Source of the DNA: Panax quinquefolius
Taxonomy: Eukaryota > Streptophyta > Magnoliopsida > Apiales > Araliaceae
Length of the DNA stretch: 64,000 nt
Direction: 5' to 3'
Assembly (NCBI GenBank): GCA_020205615.1
Contig: CM035170.1
Coordinates: forward strand, 41,913,807 to 41,977,806
Below, piece by piece: positions 22,325 through 35,499 of the stretch (its first letter is position 1; each line of letters opens with the position of its first letter). The position numbers and the translations under genes are program-made. The notes under the pieces are model-generated. The model saw only the letters and a program-made list of their open reading frames with translations. It was not told where the DNA came from and made no database searches.

Positions 22325-23421
22325 AATACCCCCAAACTTGACCCGTTGCTTGCCCTCAAGCAATGCATACTAATGAATAATGAAAATGCAGCTATATTAC
22401 TATGCAACTACATTATGATGCAACTAATCTCACATTGTCCTAACTATTATAGAACTTCAGTCCAATTTGCCTCAGCGAATTTTTTCTAGATTCAAAACTA
22501 CAGATTCAAATCAAACTGCAGGCATAATGTCATACACTCAGGTAATTCAAAAATTCTATAGAGATGTTGTGTGTGTGTGTGTGTTGTGTTCGCCAAAACT
22601 TGATTTAGGCACAAAATACTCATGTTATCTTGCTCAAAATAGAAATTTGCAGCTTAAATCAAGACTTATGTATATATATGCAACCAAGACTATTCCAACA
22701 TCTTAAAATAAACTAAGGTTCAATAATGCGCTTAACTGCTTTATTTCTACTCACGAGGGCGACTTTCGCACTTTCCCACGGTGTTTATTGCTATTTTTCT
22801 TTTCTTTTTCTTTTTCTTTTCTCTTTTTCTTTTCACATGACTGTGCAATGTCTTACTCCATTAGGCACACTGCTACCCCTTAGCGAGCTTTTGACCAACG
22901 ACTCCCAGACCATGAAAGACCTTAGGGCGCTAGGTGTAGAGATAATCCCCTCGGGCGTACTTACTCAAGTAACCAGGGCCCTGAAATAAGACTAGCCACG
23001 TTAATGCTATTCTTCTTTTCCTTTTTTTTATACACAGAGACCCATGTTTTCCCAAAGTTTAAAAATCAATGTTTTATATAGTCTATACTCCATTTTCACA
23101 TATTTCCCTTTTTAAAACTACATTTTTCTATCGAGCACTGCAACACATGCTTCTTATACCTACAAGTGATTGTGAACACATTTGTACAAACCGAAAGCAT
23201 TTAAGCAGCATTTTTAATTGCATTGTGTAAAACATTATATCTCAGCTCATATTATCCAAAATACTCAAGAATCATTTCAACATTTCACTGTCATCATTGG
23301 CTAGACAACAATTTCTATATGGCAAGAACTATGAGATATGCACACTAAACATGATATGCACTATAACATGCAACTATATGCTAGAATTTAAACTAAACAT
23401 GCAAAAACTACAAAACTTAAA
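22325..23421 (-). other. ATH2 3' untranslated region and polypurine tract
   Basis: The polypurine tract lies next to the LTR: the minus strand reads AAGTTTGGGGGTATT at 22325-22339. A pyrimidine-rich run is at 22797-22836 and a GT run at 22569-22583. A CCCCCAAACTTATCATATTC block near 23465 resembles the tract and its flank. Frames at 22268-22989 carry no recognisable domain, and the hydrophobic one at 22726 is driven by the pyrimidine run. Nothing else is seen. Confidence 0.65.
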
Positions 23422-24455
23422 CTAATCATGCAAACCTATATGCAAACTAAAAATACTACCCAATACCCCCAAACTTATCATATTCAATGCCCCATTGAAT
23501 GAAGGTAAAGGGTAAGAAAAACTTCCCCAAATATCGGTGGTGCCACCCTCCTCTGGTGGTGAGTCCGGTGGTGGATATGGTGATGCGGTTCTGAACTGAG
23601 GCCATTCTAATGTTGTTCCTTGTTGCGCAAAAGCTTCGGCCAAGGCCCTTGTGAGTCCCATCGCAAATGTGCCCAAATTATCGTACATGGCATCGACTTT
23701 GCGCTCCAACCTTCGAAGCTGGCGATCGCCATGGGTGGCACGTACGTGCGTGGAAGGGCCGGCCTCGTTTGTCTGCGGTGGTTGTTGTGACGGCTCTGGA
23801 AAAGTGGGCTGAAGGATGAATCCTAGTCCGCGTGGGTGTGGTACACCACCTGCCCAGTCCTTGAATTTTTTAATCGTGGCATGATTAATGTCCTGTCTTG
23901 GGTATTGCATTTGCTCATTGCCGCAGTGGCATCCCTGATTAGCACAAAGCATGGCAACCACGGATGCGTGTGGAATGCTCCCAATGGTTCCTCCCCGTAG
24001 ATAGCGCAACATATTCTCATGAATGAGATGACCAATGTCAATGTACTTCCTAGTGATTATGCCCCACAGAATAAATGCCCTCTCCGCTGCTATTTCGTGC
24101 TGATGGGAGGAAGGCATGAGCTTGGCACATATGAACAAGTTTCATGCCTTTGCATAACGGTTCAGCGCTGCAGCTGGGAATATACAAGGCTGTGTCGTGC
24201 CAACTTTGTATGTCCATTTCGTACCCAGCACACATAACTCTGCAATAACCAACTCCATGTCGGTCTCCGAATGAGCACCGGTGACCCAATTAGCAGCCCC
24301 CACTGGCGGTGCATCAGTAATTTTGAAAATTAATCGGATGGCACGAGGTTTGTAATATACCTCGATACCACGAACCAGAGATATACCGCTCATAGTGACC
24401 TTGGCATTGGCGTAGAACTTGTGGACTATGCTCATAGGAATGTGCATTGGAGTAG
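23422..24455 (-). pseudogene. ATH2 envelope-position ORF, C-terminal part (putative plant transposon protein family)
   Basis: It reads from the TEK1 junction at 24455: PMHIPMSIVHKFYANAKV, LVRGIEVYYKPRAIRLIF, then LCVLGTKWTYK and NRYAKA, ending at a TGA at about 24142-24144. The same frame continues with FICAKLMPSSHQHEIAAERA, WGIITRKYIDIGHLIHENML and a Gln/Pro-rich tail to 23422. The REFYANA, VRGxxV and HxHExxxERA-like motifs match the uncharacterised plant transposon protein domain (Transposase_32 type) often found downstream of pol in Athila-like elements. Its role is unknown. No transmembrane segment is evident in the part seen, so a true envelope function is not supported. Confidence 0.75.
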
Positions 24456-25934
24456 CCGTCTGTGACGCCCCCAAAATTAGGTATACATCACCCATCTTGG
24501 GTCGTCAGATACATGGTACAAAATTCAAATACAACTTACTAATACAACTGTTGTGTACAATACGACAAAACATAACTGTGAGTTTGAATACAATTATTGT
24601 CTACTAGAGATTATACAAACTCAAAAGGAATCCTCATTACAATTATTAACACACTATTTCACAGAATAGTGAGGACTACTAATGCTATCCTCTGGACCGT
24701 CATTCCGTTCCCCGACTAGTCCCTATTATGTTCTCATTTCCTGAAGAGAACAGTGGAAGAAAGGGTGAGCTCAACTAGCCCAGTAAGAAATATTTTGACT
24801 AAGATAATGCAGAATAAATTATCGTTAGCCTTCAACAGTGTTAAACCGATAAAATATAACAACATCGGGTTTAATGCGGTGAACAAGCAATCCATTAAAA
24901 GAGTCAAGTAGAGAATAAAATCTACTATCTTTTATAATTTAAAAGGTTTTTTATGACTTTTATCGCTGGGACTCAGCTTAATAAATAATCCACATCATCG
25001 AATCAACCATGCACTACGGCCAGGGATATTCTTTAGTATCACGACCACAAATTATCCAATGCACTACAGCCAAGGACATTCGTGTATTCATTAATGGTCA
25101 AGATCATACCAACAACTGTCCATCAATGCACTACAGGCCAATGATAACTTTTACCACATCATTTGTAACATTACAATCATCATTACACCGAATAATCCAT
25201 GGTCATAATCATACCAAGTCCATCTATGCACTACAGGCCACAGATGACTTTCAACATAATATAAACATGAGGATGATGACAATGATATAAGAATTCAATA
25301 AAACAAGTTCAAGAATTAATTTATCCAGGAACTAATAATGTCCAAATTGTCAACATGCTACTACTTTGTAGAGTAAAATTCAAGAATGATCAGAAGAATA
25401 TTTCCATGAAAAGATACTGGATGAAACACAAATATCAAGGATATTCTACTAATTTCATGGAGTATAGAAGTCAAAACTTTAACCAACTGAGTATAATAAA
25501 GAATGGAATAACAAAAGAAATCACCATGTATGCGGTACTTCGTATAGACACGTTATTCCAACAGAATAATAATAACGGAACCAGGTCAGGCAAAATTTGC
25601 ACCGACGGGATGTTCCAACAGAATAATAATAAAGACGGAACCAGTCCGGTTGTAAAACACAAAGACAGGATGTTCCAACAGAATAATAGAAGAATGTCAC
25701 CAAGTATAGGTAAATCAGCTGCATATCAGTTTATTCTAACGAGAATAATAAGCAATGGAATAACAACAGTTCTCTTCATGAATAAAAAGAATAACACCCC
25801 TTACATTAGTAGTAGATTGAATCTTTAGAGAGTGTAGTAATGTAAATACTCTTCTTCTTTCTCTCTTATTCTCTCTATACTTTCTCTCTATATAGCTTGA
25901 ATGAATTAAGTGAAAATAATGAAACACTAGGCCT

Positions 25935-25943
25935 CTATTTATA
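25935..25943 (-). promoter_or_regulatory. TATA box in the TEK1 3' LTR
   Basis: On the minus strand TATAAATAG followed by AGGCCTAG; the same element is at 47760-47768 in the 5' LTR and at 60254-60263 in the related TEK2 LTR (plus strand). Conserved position suggests the LTR promoter. Confidence 0.6.
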
Positions 25944-26097
25944 GAAGATTTCTAGCTTAGCACTTGAAATGTGAAAAGGCAAGTGGCTTGACGACTGGTG
26001 ATGTGAAAAGAAAAGTGGTTTGACGCCTGTAATGTGAAACGACAATTGGTTCGGCCTTTTATAATATGAAACGGCAAGTGGTTTGATGTCCGTAAAG

Positions 26098-26173
26098 GTA
26101 GTTACTATTGACGAAGGTAATTACTATTGACGAAGGTAATTACTATTGACGAAGGTAATTACTATTCACGAAG
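26098..26173 (-). repeat. 19-bp tandem repeat, four units (TEK1 3' LTR)
   Basis: Units of GTAATTACTATTGACGAAG on the plus strand, with GTAGTTAC in the first and ATTCACG in the last. The 5' LTR carries six units at 47923-48036. Confidence 0.97.
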
Positions 26174-26871
26174 AGACTCTTAGATGATGACATATGGGCC
26201 CACCATAAAATAACCAAACTTACCACAAACGTCTCATAATAGACTCTTTATATACATCAAGGATTGAATAAATATTACCACAAATCATTTTATTTTTAAT
26301 CAACACATATTTAATCTTTCAACAATTATTAATCTTTTATAACTTGTCGTCTCAATTATTGATTTAATAATATAACATATTATACAGATGATATTGTGAC
26401 AATAATTAAATCAATAATATAAGAGATATGATGCAACAATTACTGTAGCAATAATTGAGTATAGCTGAGTGACTTCTCACGTAAGCATCAATAATCAATC
26501 TGGTGTGTTACTACTATGCAACCACAGCAGATTCTCGTACTTTTACTAATGGGTAGTTCAACGGTTTTAATGGTAACACCTTCGCCGTTATTTTCATAAA
26601 GTATTTTTGTCGTTTTCTCAATCCGACAATAATTCTATTGTGGGGTCCACCAATGATTGTGCCATCGTATGAATATTCCTCGACAAAAAGAATATTCCCC
26701 GACCAAACGAATATTTTACAACAACTTGCTTACTTTACAAAATTTATAAATATTACCCACAACAATAAAATTATATCAAATTTACTCCATAATATTTAAA
26801 AATAATATTTATTGAAAATTCATCTTTATTTATAAAAGTTGGGGTCTTACAACATCCCCTTCTTATGAAAT

Positions 26872-28200
26872 TTAGCCCTCGAAATTAGGGTACGTACCTG
26901 GTATGTCGAAGAGGTAAGGATACCTTGATTTCATTTTAGATTCTAACTTCCAAGTCATTTCCTCAACATCGTGGTTTCTCCACAAAACTTTGGCTTGAGG
27001 TATAACCTTGGAGCGTAGAATATGTTCCTTCTTATCCAAGATTTGAACAGGAACCTCTTCATACATCAAATCTTCCGCTATTTTGTCCAGTTCTAACTCA
27101 ATAATGTGGTTCGGGTCTTTCATATATTTACATAACATGGATATGTGAAAAACGTTATGAACACGAGACATACTTGGCGGTAAAGTGAGTCTATAGGCCA
27201 CAGTTCCTACTCGATCGAGGATTAAAAATGGGCCGATGAATCGAGGATTGAGTTTTCCTCTCTTTCCAAATCTCGTAACTCCTTTCCATGGAGCAACACG
27301 CAACAACACATGATCTCCTATATCGAATTCCACGTCCTTTCGATGAAGATCAGCATAACTCTTTTGTTGATCTTGTGAGGTTTTTATACGTTGTGGGATC
27401 ATTTGAATCTTTTCCGTAGTCATACGTACCAACTCCGGTCCCAACAATGTTGCTTCGCCCACCTCATCCTAGCATACTGGAGAACGACACTTTCTTCCAT
27501 ACAACGCTTCGAATGGAGCCATGCCAATACTTTCTTGATAACTGTTGTTGTAGGAAAACTCCACCAATGGTAAGAACTTGTCCCAACTTCCCTTGAAATC
27601 AAGGACACAGAGTCTTAATAGATCTTCAAGAGTTTGAATAGTCCTCTCCGACTGTCCGTCCGTCTGAGTATGATATGCCTAGCTAAATCGTAAGTCTGTG
27701 CCCATAGCTTTTTGCAAACTAACCCAAAATCGTGAAGTGAATCTTGGGTCTCGATCAAAAGCTATGGATACCGGCATACCATGCAGTCTTACAATCTCGT
27801 TTATGTACATACGAGCAAGACATTCAAGTGTATAAGTTTCTCATATAGATAAGAAATGAGCAGACTTGGTCAATCTATCAACAATGACCTAAATCGCATC
27901 TATGCCTTGAGAAACCTTAGGAAGACCAGTAACGAAATCCATGGTACTGTGCTCCCACTTCCATTCTGGAATTTCAAGTGGTTACAATGGACCTTTTGGT
28001 ACTTGATGATCCGCTTTAACTTGTTGACAAGTTAGACACCTTGAGATAAACAACGCTATCTCTCTCTTCATATTGCTCCACCAAAATGTATGACGAATAT
28101 CATGATACATTTTGGTACTCCCAAGATGGATTTCAAACGGTGTGTTGTGCGCCTCCATCATGATTTTATACTTTAAATCAGGGTCATTAGGAACACAAAG
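26872..28200 (-). pseudogene. TEK1 integrase with chromodomain, broken
   Basis: The H2C2 finger ([16 protein letters not shown] ... [12 protein letters not shown]) lies at about 28130-28020. The core then shows MDFVTGLPKVSQGID, IVDRLTKSAHFLSI, FDRDPRFTSRFW and a [18 protein letters not shown] segment, so the DDE positions can be followed. The C-terminal part at 27462-26872 includes the GPF/Y-like RFIGPFLILDRVGTVAYRL and a chromodomain-like end (AKVLWRNHDVEEMTWKLESK). Four in-frame stops interrupt the core: near 27993 (TAA), 27890 (TAG), 27852 (TGA) and 27470 (TAG). The chromodomain, which in the lineage binds histone marks, places the element near Tekay. Confidence 0.9.
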
Positions 28201-29734
28201 TCTTGAGTTGACTCGAAGTATTCCTTCTTCATCGATTCTTGCTTCCGGCATAGCACCTTCTTGCACTTTCTTCCTCATACCCGTCAGCTCCAGGTCTGTA
28301 ACTTGAGCAGCTTTAACTTTATGGATTAAAGTCGGTTCTAATCGTATATTCTCCATCATCACATGGATCCTTGGAGTCTTTAACTCTATCTCCATCCTTT
28401 GCAAGTCACACAAAATGGGCCTTTGCGTTGATAATATCTCACTCGTACTTGCATATGATCTTCTACTCAATGCGTCAGCTACCACGTTCGCTTTTCCAGG
28501 ATGGTATTGGATGGTATGATCATAATCTTTCAACCATTCAAGCCAACATCGTTGTCGCATGTTGAGTTCCTTTTGAGTAAAGAAATATTTGAGGCTTTTA
28601 TGATCCATAAAGATCTTCACCTTCTCCCTATACAAGTAATGCCTCCAAATCTTTAGTGCAAAGATAACAGCTTCCAACTCTAGATCATGAGTAGGATAAT
28701 TCCTCTCATATTCTTTGAGTTGTCTTGAGGCATAGGCTATGACTTTTCCATGTTGTATGAGAACACATCCCAACCCTTTGCCTCAAGCATCATCAGTAGA
28801 TGACAAATCCTCCGAGCCGGATGGTATTGCGTAACAGTGCTTAAAATGAGTCTCCTCTTGAGTTCTTGAAAACTATTCTCACATTCTTCACTCCAACCGA
28901 ACTTTGTATCTTTCCGAGTCAGCTGAGTCAATGGAGTAGCGATTCGAGAAAATCCTTCCACGAATCTCCGATAATAACCAGCTAAACCGAGAAAGCAACG
29001 TACTTCGGTCACTGATTTAGGTTGCTCCCAGCTTTGAATTGCTTCAATCTTTGTTGGGTCAACAGATATTCTATGACTTGATACTACGTGCCCAAGGAAT
29101 GTTACTTCCTCAAGCCAGAATTCGCATTTCTTCAACTTGGCATAAAGCTTGTATTCATGAAGCTTTTGGAGTGTCAGCCTCAAGTGTTGCTCATGATCTT
29201 CACGGCTTTTGGAATAAATAGCGATGTCATCAATAAAGACGACCACAAAGTGATCCAAATATTCCTTGAATACTCGGTTCATCATATCCATGAAGGCAGC
29301 AGGAGCATTAGTCAATCCAAAGGACATGACTAGGAATTCATAATGCCCGTACCGAGTTCTGAAAGCCGTCTTTGGAATGTCATATGTTCTAATCTTCAAT
29401 TGGTGATATCTGGAATGAAGATCAATCTTTAAAAGAATTTGGCTCCTTGCAACTGGTCAAACAGGTCATCAATACATGGCAATGGATACCTATTTTTGAT
29501 GGTGACATGACTCAACTCTCGATAATCAATACAAAGTCGCATACTCCCATCTTTCTTCTTCACGAATAGAATAGGAGCACCCCAAGGAGAAGTACTAGGA
29601 CGAATAAAGCCAATGTCTAACAATTCATGTAGTTGGGTCTTTAACTCTTGAAGTTCAATAGGAGCCATTCGATATGGGGCTTTGGAAATGGGTTTTGTAA
29701 TGGGTACAAGGTCGATACAAAATTTAATTTCACG
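28201..29734 (-). pseudogene. TEK1 reverse transcriptase and RNase H
   Basis: RT begins with [20 protein letters not shown] (about 29734), continues with [20 protein letters not shown], and a frame change near 29400-29430 leads to [20 protein letters not shown]. The catalytic box [12 protein letters not shown] (about 29235) is intact. [19 protein letters not shown] follows. A frame change near 28740-28800 falls where RNase H starts, removing the first catalytic aspartate region. RNase H then continues with [40 protein letters not shown] and [15 protein letters not shown] to about 28455. Domain order and length match an intact chromovirus apart from the two frame breaks. Confidence 0.92.
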
Positions 29735-30245
29735 CTTAGGGGGTAGGCCAGGAAGTTCTTCAGAGAATACGTCAGGAAATTTATTAACAATAGAAATATC
29801 GTTCAAAACTGACGTATTTTTGTTTAAATCTGTGACATGAGCTAAGAAAGCTTGACATCCGTTTTTCAATAAACGAATATCTTTATGGCTTGAGATGACC
29901 GTGATTGATTTTAATGGTTTGGTCGCTTGAATTCGCATAATAGGTTGATTAGGAATATGAAAGCTAACAACCTTACGGAAATAATCAATTTTTGCATGAT
30001 GAGTAGTTAACCAATCAATCCCTAGAATCACGTCAAATGCAAGTATTTTCAATGAAATAAGATCTACGGTAATGTGAGGTGCCGATTTGAACCAAACAAG
30101 ACTTAAAAACAATGGATGTAATGAAGGTTTCTCCCAACGAGTTTCCACAGATAAGTCAAAGTCTAATTTTTCCTGAGTCAAAATTAATCGATGAGCGCAA
30201 GTAGGAGAAATAAAAGAATGGGTAGAACCGGTTATCAAATAAAGT
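29735..30245 (-). pseudogene. TEK1 protease, frameshifted at the active site
   Basis: The retropepsin active site should read [11 protein letters not shown]. Here the gag frame reads through LFD (about 30236-30244), and the next frame reads [16 protein letters not shown]. One extra base in the aspartate-threonine codons splits them. The rest of the fold is visible ([18 protein letters not shown] near 30030, with the second-half motif ILG). In TEK2 the triad LDTGST is still in one frame but is followed by another frameshift. Downstream it runs directly into the RT linker. Confidence 0.82.
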
Positions 30246-30269
30246 ATAGATTTTGTTAGAGTTTATGAT

Positions 30270-31482
30270 AAGCTTACCCGTGACGACCTTATTCGGGTTC
30301 TTTGCTTTCTGGGAGGTCACAACAAACGCCTCCTCAGCACTTCTGGGTTTTGAATTTTCTGGGATGGCCTTTGGTGCCTCCATCCTAGCTGAATTTGTCT
30401 TCGGTGAATGACAAAATTGGGCTAAGTGACCTTCTCTTCCATAATTATAACATGCTTTGGACGACATCGCGGCTTGACCGATGTGCCCCTCCCTCGCATT
30501 TGAAACATATGATAGGTGGTCGTTCTCCTTCCTTAACGACAGTCTTTGGTCTTGACGCCTTTTCCATCATTGTTGAATCTCCTCTTCTTGAAATGTCCAT
30601 TCTTATTGTTTTGGCCTCGATTACCACCGGTGGTTACCATTTTGGTTTGTTGATTCCTCCATGCTTGTTGTCACTTCGCGATGGCTTGCTACATTGGTAT
30701 TATCATTTTGTCAACCGCTTCTTTTAGTTAAGTTGACTCGTTATCGCGCTCCACTAACTGAGCCCTATTTACAACATCTGAATATAATCACAGTTTATGA
30801 GAAATAAGATGTTGACATATCTCCGGCTTCAAACCTCTTAAAAACATCCGTGTCATTCTCTCTTCATTATCCACCAAGTGGGATGCAAACCGGGATAACT
30901 CCGCAAATTTAGCCTCGTACTGCGACACGGTCATATTGTTTAGTTCCAACTTGATAAACTCCACCTCCTTCATGTGACGAATACTTTCGGGAAAGTATTT
31001 GTCATTAAACAGCTCTTGGAACTTCTCCCAAGACATCTTCAGTACGGCAGGTTGAGTACGTTTTACCGATTCCCACCAGTAATCTGCCTCTCCGAGCAAT
31101 ATAAAGGCGGCAAAGGGAACCTTTTGCTCCTCGGAGCATCCCAAGACATCAAATATCATGGTGATCTGCTTTATCCATGCTTCCGCCATAAGTGGCTTTG
31201 GCTCTCCCTTAAACTCCGGTGGTCCCAGCCTTGAATCGCTGTTTAGCGGATGGCCTTGAAGAGTTTCAGTGTTTCCACCGCATTTTGGACGTGGAGCCGC
31301 TCTTGCTTTTGTTGCATGAATTGCATAAAGCCCCTGAACATTTGATCATTCATCATTTGGTCAGTGTTGTTGTTTGCATGAGGATTGTAGCCTTCCTGAT
31401 GCACATTATCCTGATTATTGATATGTGGTGAATCAACGGTCGCATGTGCTCCATTGATATTCTCAACATTCTCGGATGTCAT
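30270..31482 (-). pseudogene. TEK1 gag, broken
   Basis: The likely start is the ATG at 31482 (MTSENVENINGAHATVDS), matching TEK2 gag (MVSENVEIRNEAHETIES). An N-terminal Asn-rich region contains TDQMMNDQMFRGFMQFM. The capsid-like block at 31189-30788 shows WIKQITMIFDVLGCSEEQKV, ADYWWESVKRT and MTRMFLRGLKPEICQHL. Two CCHC knuckles follow, both damaged: CFKCEGGAHRSSRD near 30510 and CYNYGREGHLAQFC near 30440, where the second cysteine is tyrosine. Frame changes lie near 31250, 30780 and 30470. Confidence 0.88.
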
Positions 31483-34125
31483 TTTCAGATACTGCCACAA
31501 AATAAAGGTTAATTGACATGTAACATATTATCCCTAAATTCTGACCGACCAATTAAATACCATATAAACTTAGGTAGGTCATGTGACGCCTCCAAATTTG
31601 GGTACTTGAAACCCGAATTTGGTGTTTCACGATATCATTTCTATAAGCTGAATAATACTAATAATAATAACAATAATATAAAATTCAAACTTAATTTACA
31701 TATATCAAAGTCTAATTCCAAGTACGTAACCTTTACTACAATACATTACAGGATAGATAATAAATATCATTGTCTTAATAAACTATAACTATTACACAAC
31801 ATAATATAAATCTCATTCGAACAGCTTTCCTTTCCCCTTGTCCTTGCCTGAACCTTCTGGTTGATCATACTTAACTGAAAACATTTAAATTTAAAGCAAG
31901 AATGAGCATTTAGTTACCCAGCAAGTAATAACAATAATATATATTAGCTGAAAGAATTAAATGTTTTCTTTGAAAGACACTTCTACATCGAATCAATAGT
32001 TGTGAAGTAAGCTAAACCAATAATAACAACATATCACTTTCATATGTAATCTTTGAAACTATGTATAGACAATAACTGGAGATCAGTCGACAGACTATGA
32101 ACATTGTTTTTTTTTCATTTTCGCTAGGGTTTAGCAGAACTTCATCTGAAAACCGTCATAACTTATGGACACGAGGGTGATCTGCCCAATGTGCCCTGTA
32201 TTGATCAATACTACATGCAAGAACGATATCATCGTTCACTCTATCCACCTTAGGTGCACAAAAGTTTCCCATATTCGGGATGTTCATACTTAGTCGGGAA
32301 TCCGAACCAAAACAATCTGGTTGGATACAATAATGTTCTATCTTGTTCAACAATATTTTTATGTCTAGCTAAATCAAATAGCTTAGACGGCTTTTAAGTC
32401 AACATATACATACTTGAAATCAATAAGTATGTATCAACATATGATTAAATACAATAGTTATCCAAGTGGGGACACTTGTCTAACCCTATATACAAATTAA
32501 CGAACAGAATAAATATCTGAATTATACAATAATACAATGATTGGATAATGTAAGAACTTGAATGAATACAAAGATTGGATACATAATCAATAATAATAGA
32601 GTTAATAATTTGCACAATAATATGATTCTCGAAACTTTCTTACTCATATACATTACATAAAGGAAATGCAAAAGTAGGATACTTGCACAATGTAAATAAT
32701 AGATTAGATACTTGCTCAATAATAATTAGAGTAAGTTTAGGAAACTTAATAACATGATATATACATTTACAGCAAAATAAAAGTAGTGCATAAGGTTTAG
32801 ATACTTCACTTATTGAGCTATCACGCTATTCACAATATGACTTAGATTAATCTTTTATATAGCGACCTATCGGTAAAAAGATCATTCGATTCGATTAGAA
32901 TAATATATCGTAACACGTAACAATTTGTCTATTTCGATTGCACACATAACCTAATCACCTTACCTATGTTTAATGATCATTGAATCACAAATAATCACAT
33001 ATCTAATTACATTATCTAAGTCCGCATCAATTTACTAATATTTTCGATTGTCTGAAATCGCTGACTTTATCGGGATCGGGTAATATCGAGTCTAAGACTC
33101 TATCATGTAGTTCAATATTCGTTTAGATATTTTAAATACCGACATATTATTTTCATAGCCTTAATAATTTTTTTATGGTAATTCATTGTTTCAATATTTT
33201 ATTTTATTGATTCAATAATTTACTACGTTGATATTTTATATTATTGTTGTTTTTTAATTTATATTTTAAAATTTACAATAATTGTCACGACATATATTTT
33301 CCATTATCTGAGCAATAATTCATATTATCCTAATAATATTATTGGATAACATTATTGGCAATGCCTAGAAAGTTCTGCTCACAGGAGAGGTTTGGTCACT
33401 TAATCATGCGCAAGAAGGAGAATACTTATTGAAAGCCCCTCTTTCCTGAGAACCGCTTGTTGTTAATATTGTGATTATGTAATATTATTTACGAATAATT
33501 AATTATTGATTTTTATGATGAGAAAAATATTTATTTTATGTGGATATAGATGGAGAAAATTTTAAAGTGACAATTGTTGAAAATTAATATTTTATCTTTT
33601 CTCGATAAAATAATTCATTTAAATATATTATTTTAATAATATAATAATGGTGATATTTTTACAGTGAATGTAGAATATATGAGTATATGAGGAGGAAGAA
33701 TATTTTTGTTACAATAAATATTTAAAACATGTTAAACATGTCGATGGACCCCATTTCTTGACTGAAATTTGATTATAGACTGTAAAATCATTCGTTTGTG
33801 GATTTCGGTCAATTTCTGTTTGGAATTTGGAAAAACTTTCTTCTGCAAAGTTGTAGAGAATTGAATTTCCTATAAAAACTCGCGAGATTCAAATTTTTTG
33901 ATAAAAGGGCTATTTATTATAAATTATTGAAGTTCTGAAGCTCTGAAATAATTGATTTTTGGAAGTTTAAAATAATTTAAATAACAAAAACGTTTTTTGT
34001 GCAAGTCTTGTGAGGTGGGCTGTTTGGTGGCTGAGGTTTTGAAGCAAAATAAGTGTGCTTTGGAATAAAAATAATATATATTAATATTTTATTAAATTTT
34101 CTGCTTTGGTGTTCTAAGTATTTTC

Positions 34126-34135
34126 CTATAAATAG
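34126..34135 (+). promoter_or_regulatory. TATA box in S3
   Basis: CTATAAATAG followed by GGTCTTGC; same context (TTTTCCTATAAATAG) as at 60254-60263 in TEK2. Confidence 0.55.
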
Positions 34136-35499
34136 GGTCTTGCTTAGTTAGAATTGAAAATCACACCGTAAACCAAGTTTTCTCTCTATATTATCGAGCG
34201 TATTCTTGTGAGTATTTTGAGTATACTTTGAGTATTGCTATATCTACTGCAAGTTCGTTCAAATATTATTCCAATCAAGTAATCGCTTTTTTGAGGTAAG
34301 TGATAGTAAAGGGATTTTAAGGGTTATTATGTTTTTAGTTTCGAAATTTTTCTAAATCTTCAAAAATTCTGGAAAAATTTGAAATGATATTTTGATGAGT
34401 TTTAGAGATTGTGTCCAAAAATGGCGATTTTGGATGTATAGATTAGAGTTATGAATTTTATGAGAAAAGACTATTTTAAAAGTAACTATTTATAACTCCT
34501 TGTGATTAACTCCAAAATTGATGAAATTTTTATTGGGAGTACATCTATATAATATCAGTATACCGTGTAAATTTCAGAATTTTTGGATAAAAGTATAATT
34601 TATGATAAATGTTTAAATATTCTATGGTTTTGGCCATATGAAAATAGTAAATGAATTTTTAAAATTTCAAGAAAATATATGTTCAATATGGGACTATGTT
34701 ATGCTAAATCCCGAAAAGAAATAGTTTTGTAACCGATTTGGTATTTTTCATGAAAATATTCTAGTTATGAGTAAATGAATTAAATATGTTATGTGAAGTA
34801 AGAAAATTGGAAAATATGATTTTATGGCTTGAGAATCATATATGAGGTATATCTGATTTTGATGAGGGTTTTGGTTAATGATGATGAAATCTTATGAGTT
34901 TGGCATTTTAGATGATTAAATGCATTAATTATTAAAGTATAAATAATTGGATTAAATTATTTATAAGTTTTAGAAATGATTAAAATATTGTTGTAATATT
35001 AATAATATTAGATTATGAGATTTCTAAGTGATTTATAACATTTGGATTAAGGTGTTATAAATATGGATATGAATTTTATTATGAAACTTTATCTTTTCGT
35101 GTTGAGGTTATTTACGCACGATACACTGATACTATGTATTTAATACGGGTACTATTCACGACAAATTGGTTTCTTCTTCGACCAAATTATCGTTGATTTA
35201 TGAATCTTACTCTTGAAATTAAAACCATGTTTTGATTATATTATTTTTATATAACATTCTTATAACCCTAATGATGATATTTCTCTTTGACTTGAGTGTA
35301 AAGATGGGTAGATTATTGGTATGATCGTGACTATAGGTTCTCTTTGGCCAGTAGTGCAAAAGTTGAATTGTCGACTGGTATGATCATGACCATTGAATTT
35401 ACGATTGAATATTTTTAGCTTAAGTGCAAAGGTGAATTGATCAACATGGTTATAATTATTGCTATATAACTTCTGAAATGATTATGTATTTCTTTGATA

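Larger units (their letters stand above)
24461..26851 (-). repeat. 3' LTR of TEK1 (2391 bp)
   Basis: On the minus strand it starts TGTAAGACCCCAACTTTTAT at 26851 and ends GGGGGCGTCACA at 24461. The tract AGAAGGGGATGT (26852-26863) precedes it. It contains diverged ATGCACTAC repeats (25008-25245), repeats built on TTCCAACAGAATAATAATAA (25555-25765), and a 19-bp array (26098-26173). About 119 bp at 24914-25032 is missing from the 5' LTR. Reading frames such as 25355-25828 are repeat-driven. Confidence 0.93.

Noticed and set aside
22726..22989. Frame with a hydrophobic Phe-rich stretch
   Set aside because: The stretch is a TTTTC pyrimidine run in the ATH2 3' untranslated region, opposite to the element's sense.
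25355..25828. 157-codon frame rich in Asn/Gln
   Set aside because: It arises from AATAATAATAA repeats in the TEK1 LTR, and the 5' LTR copy has shifted frames.
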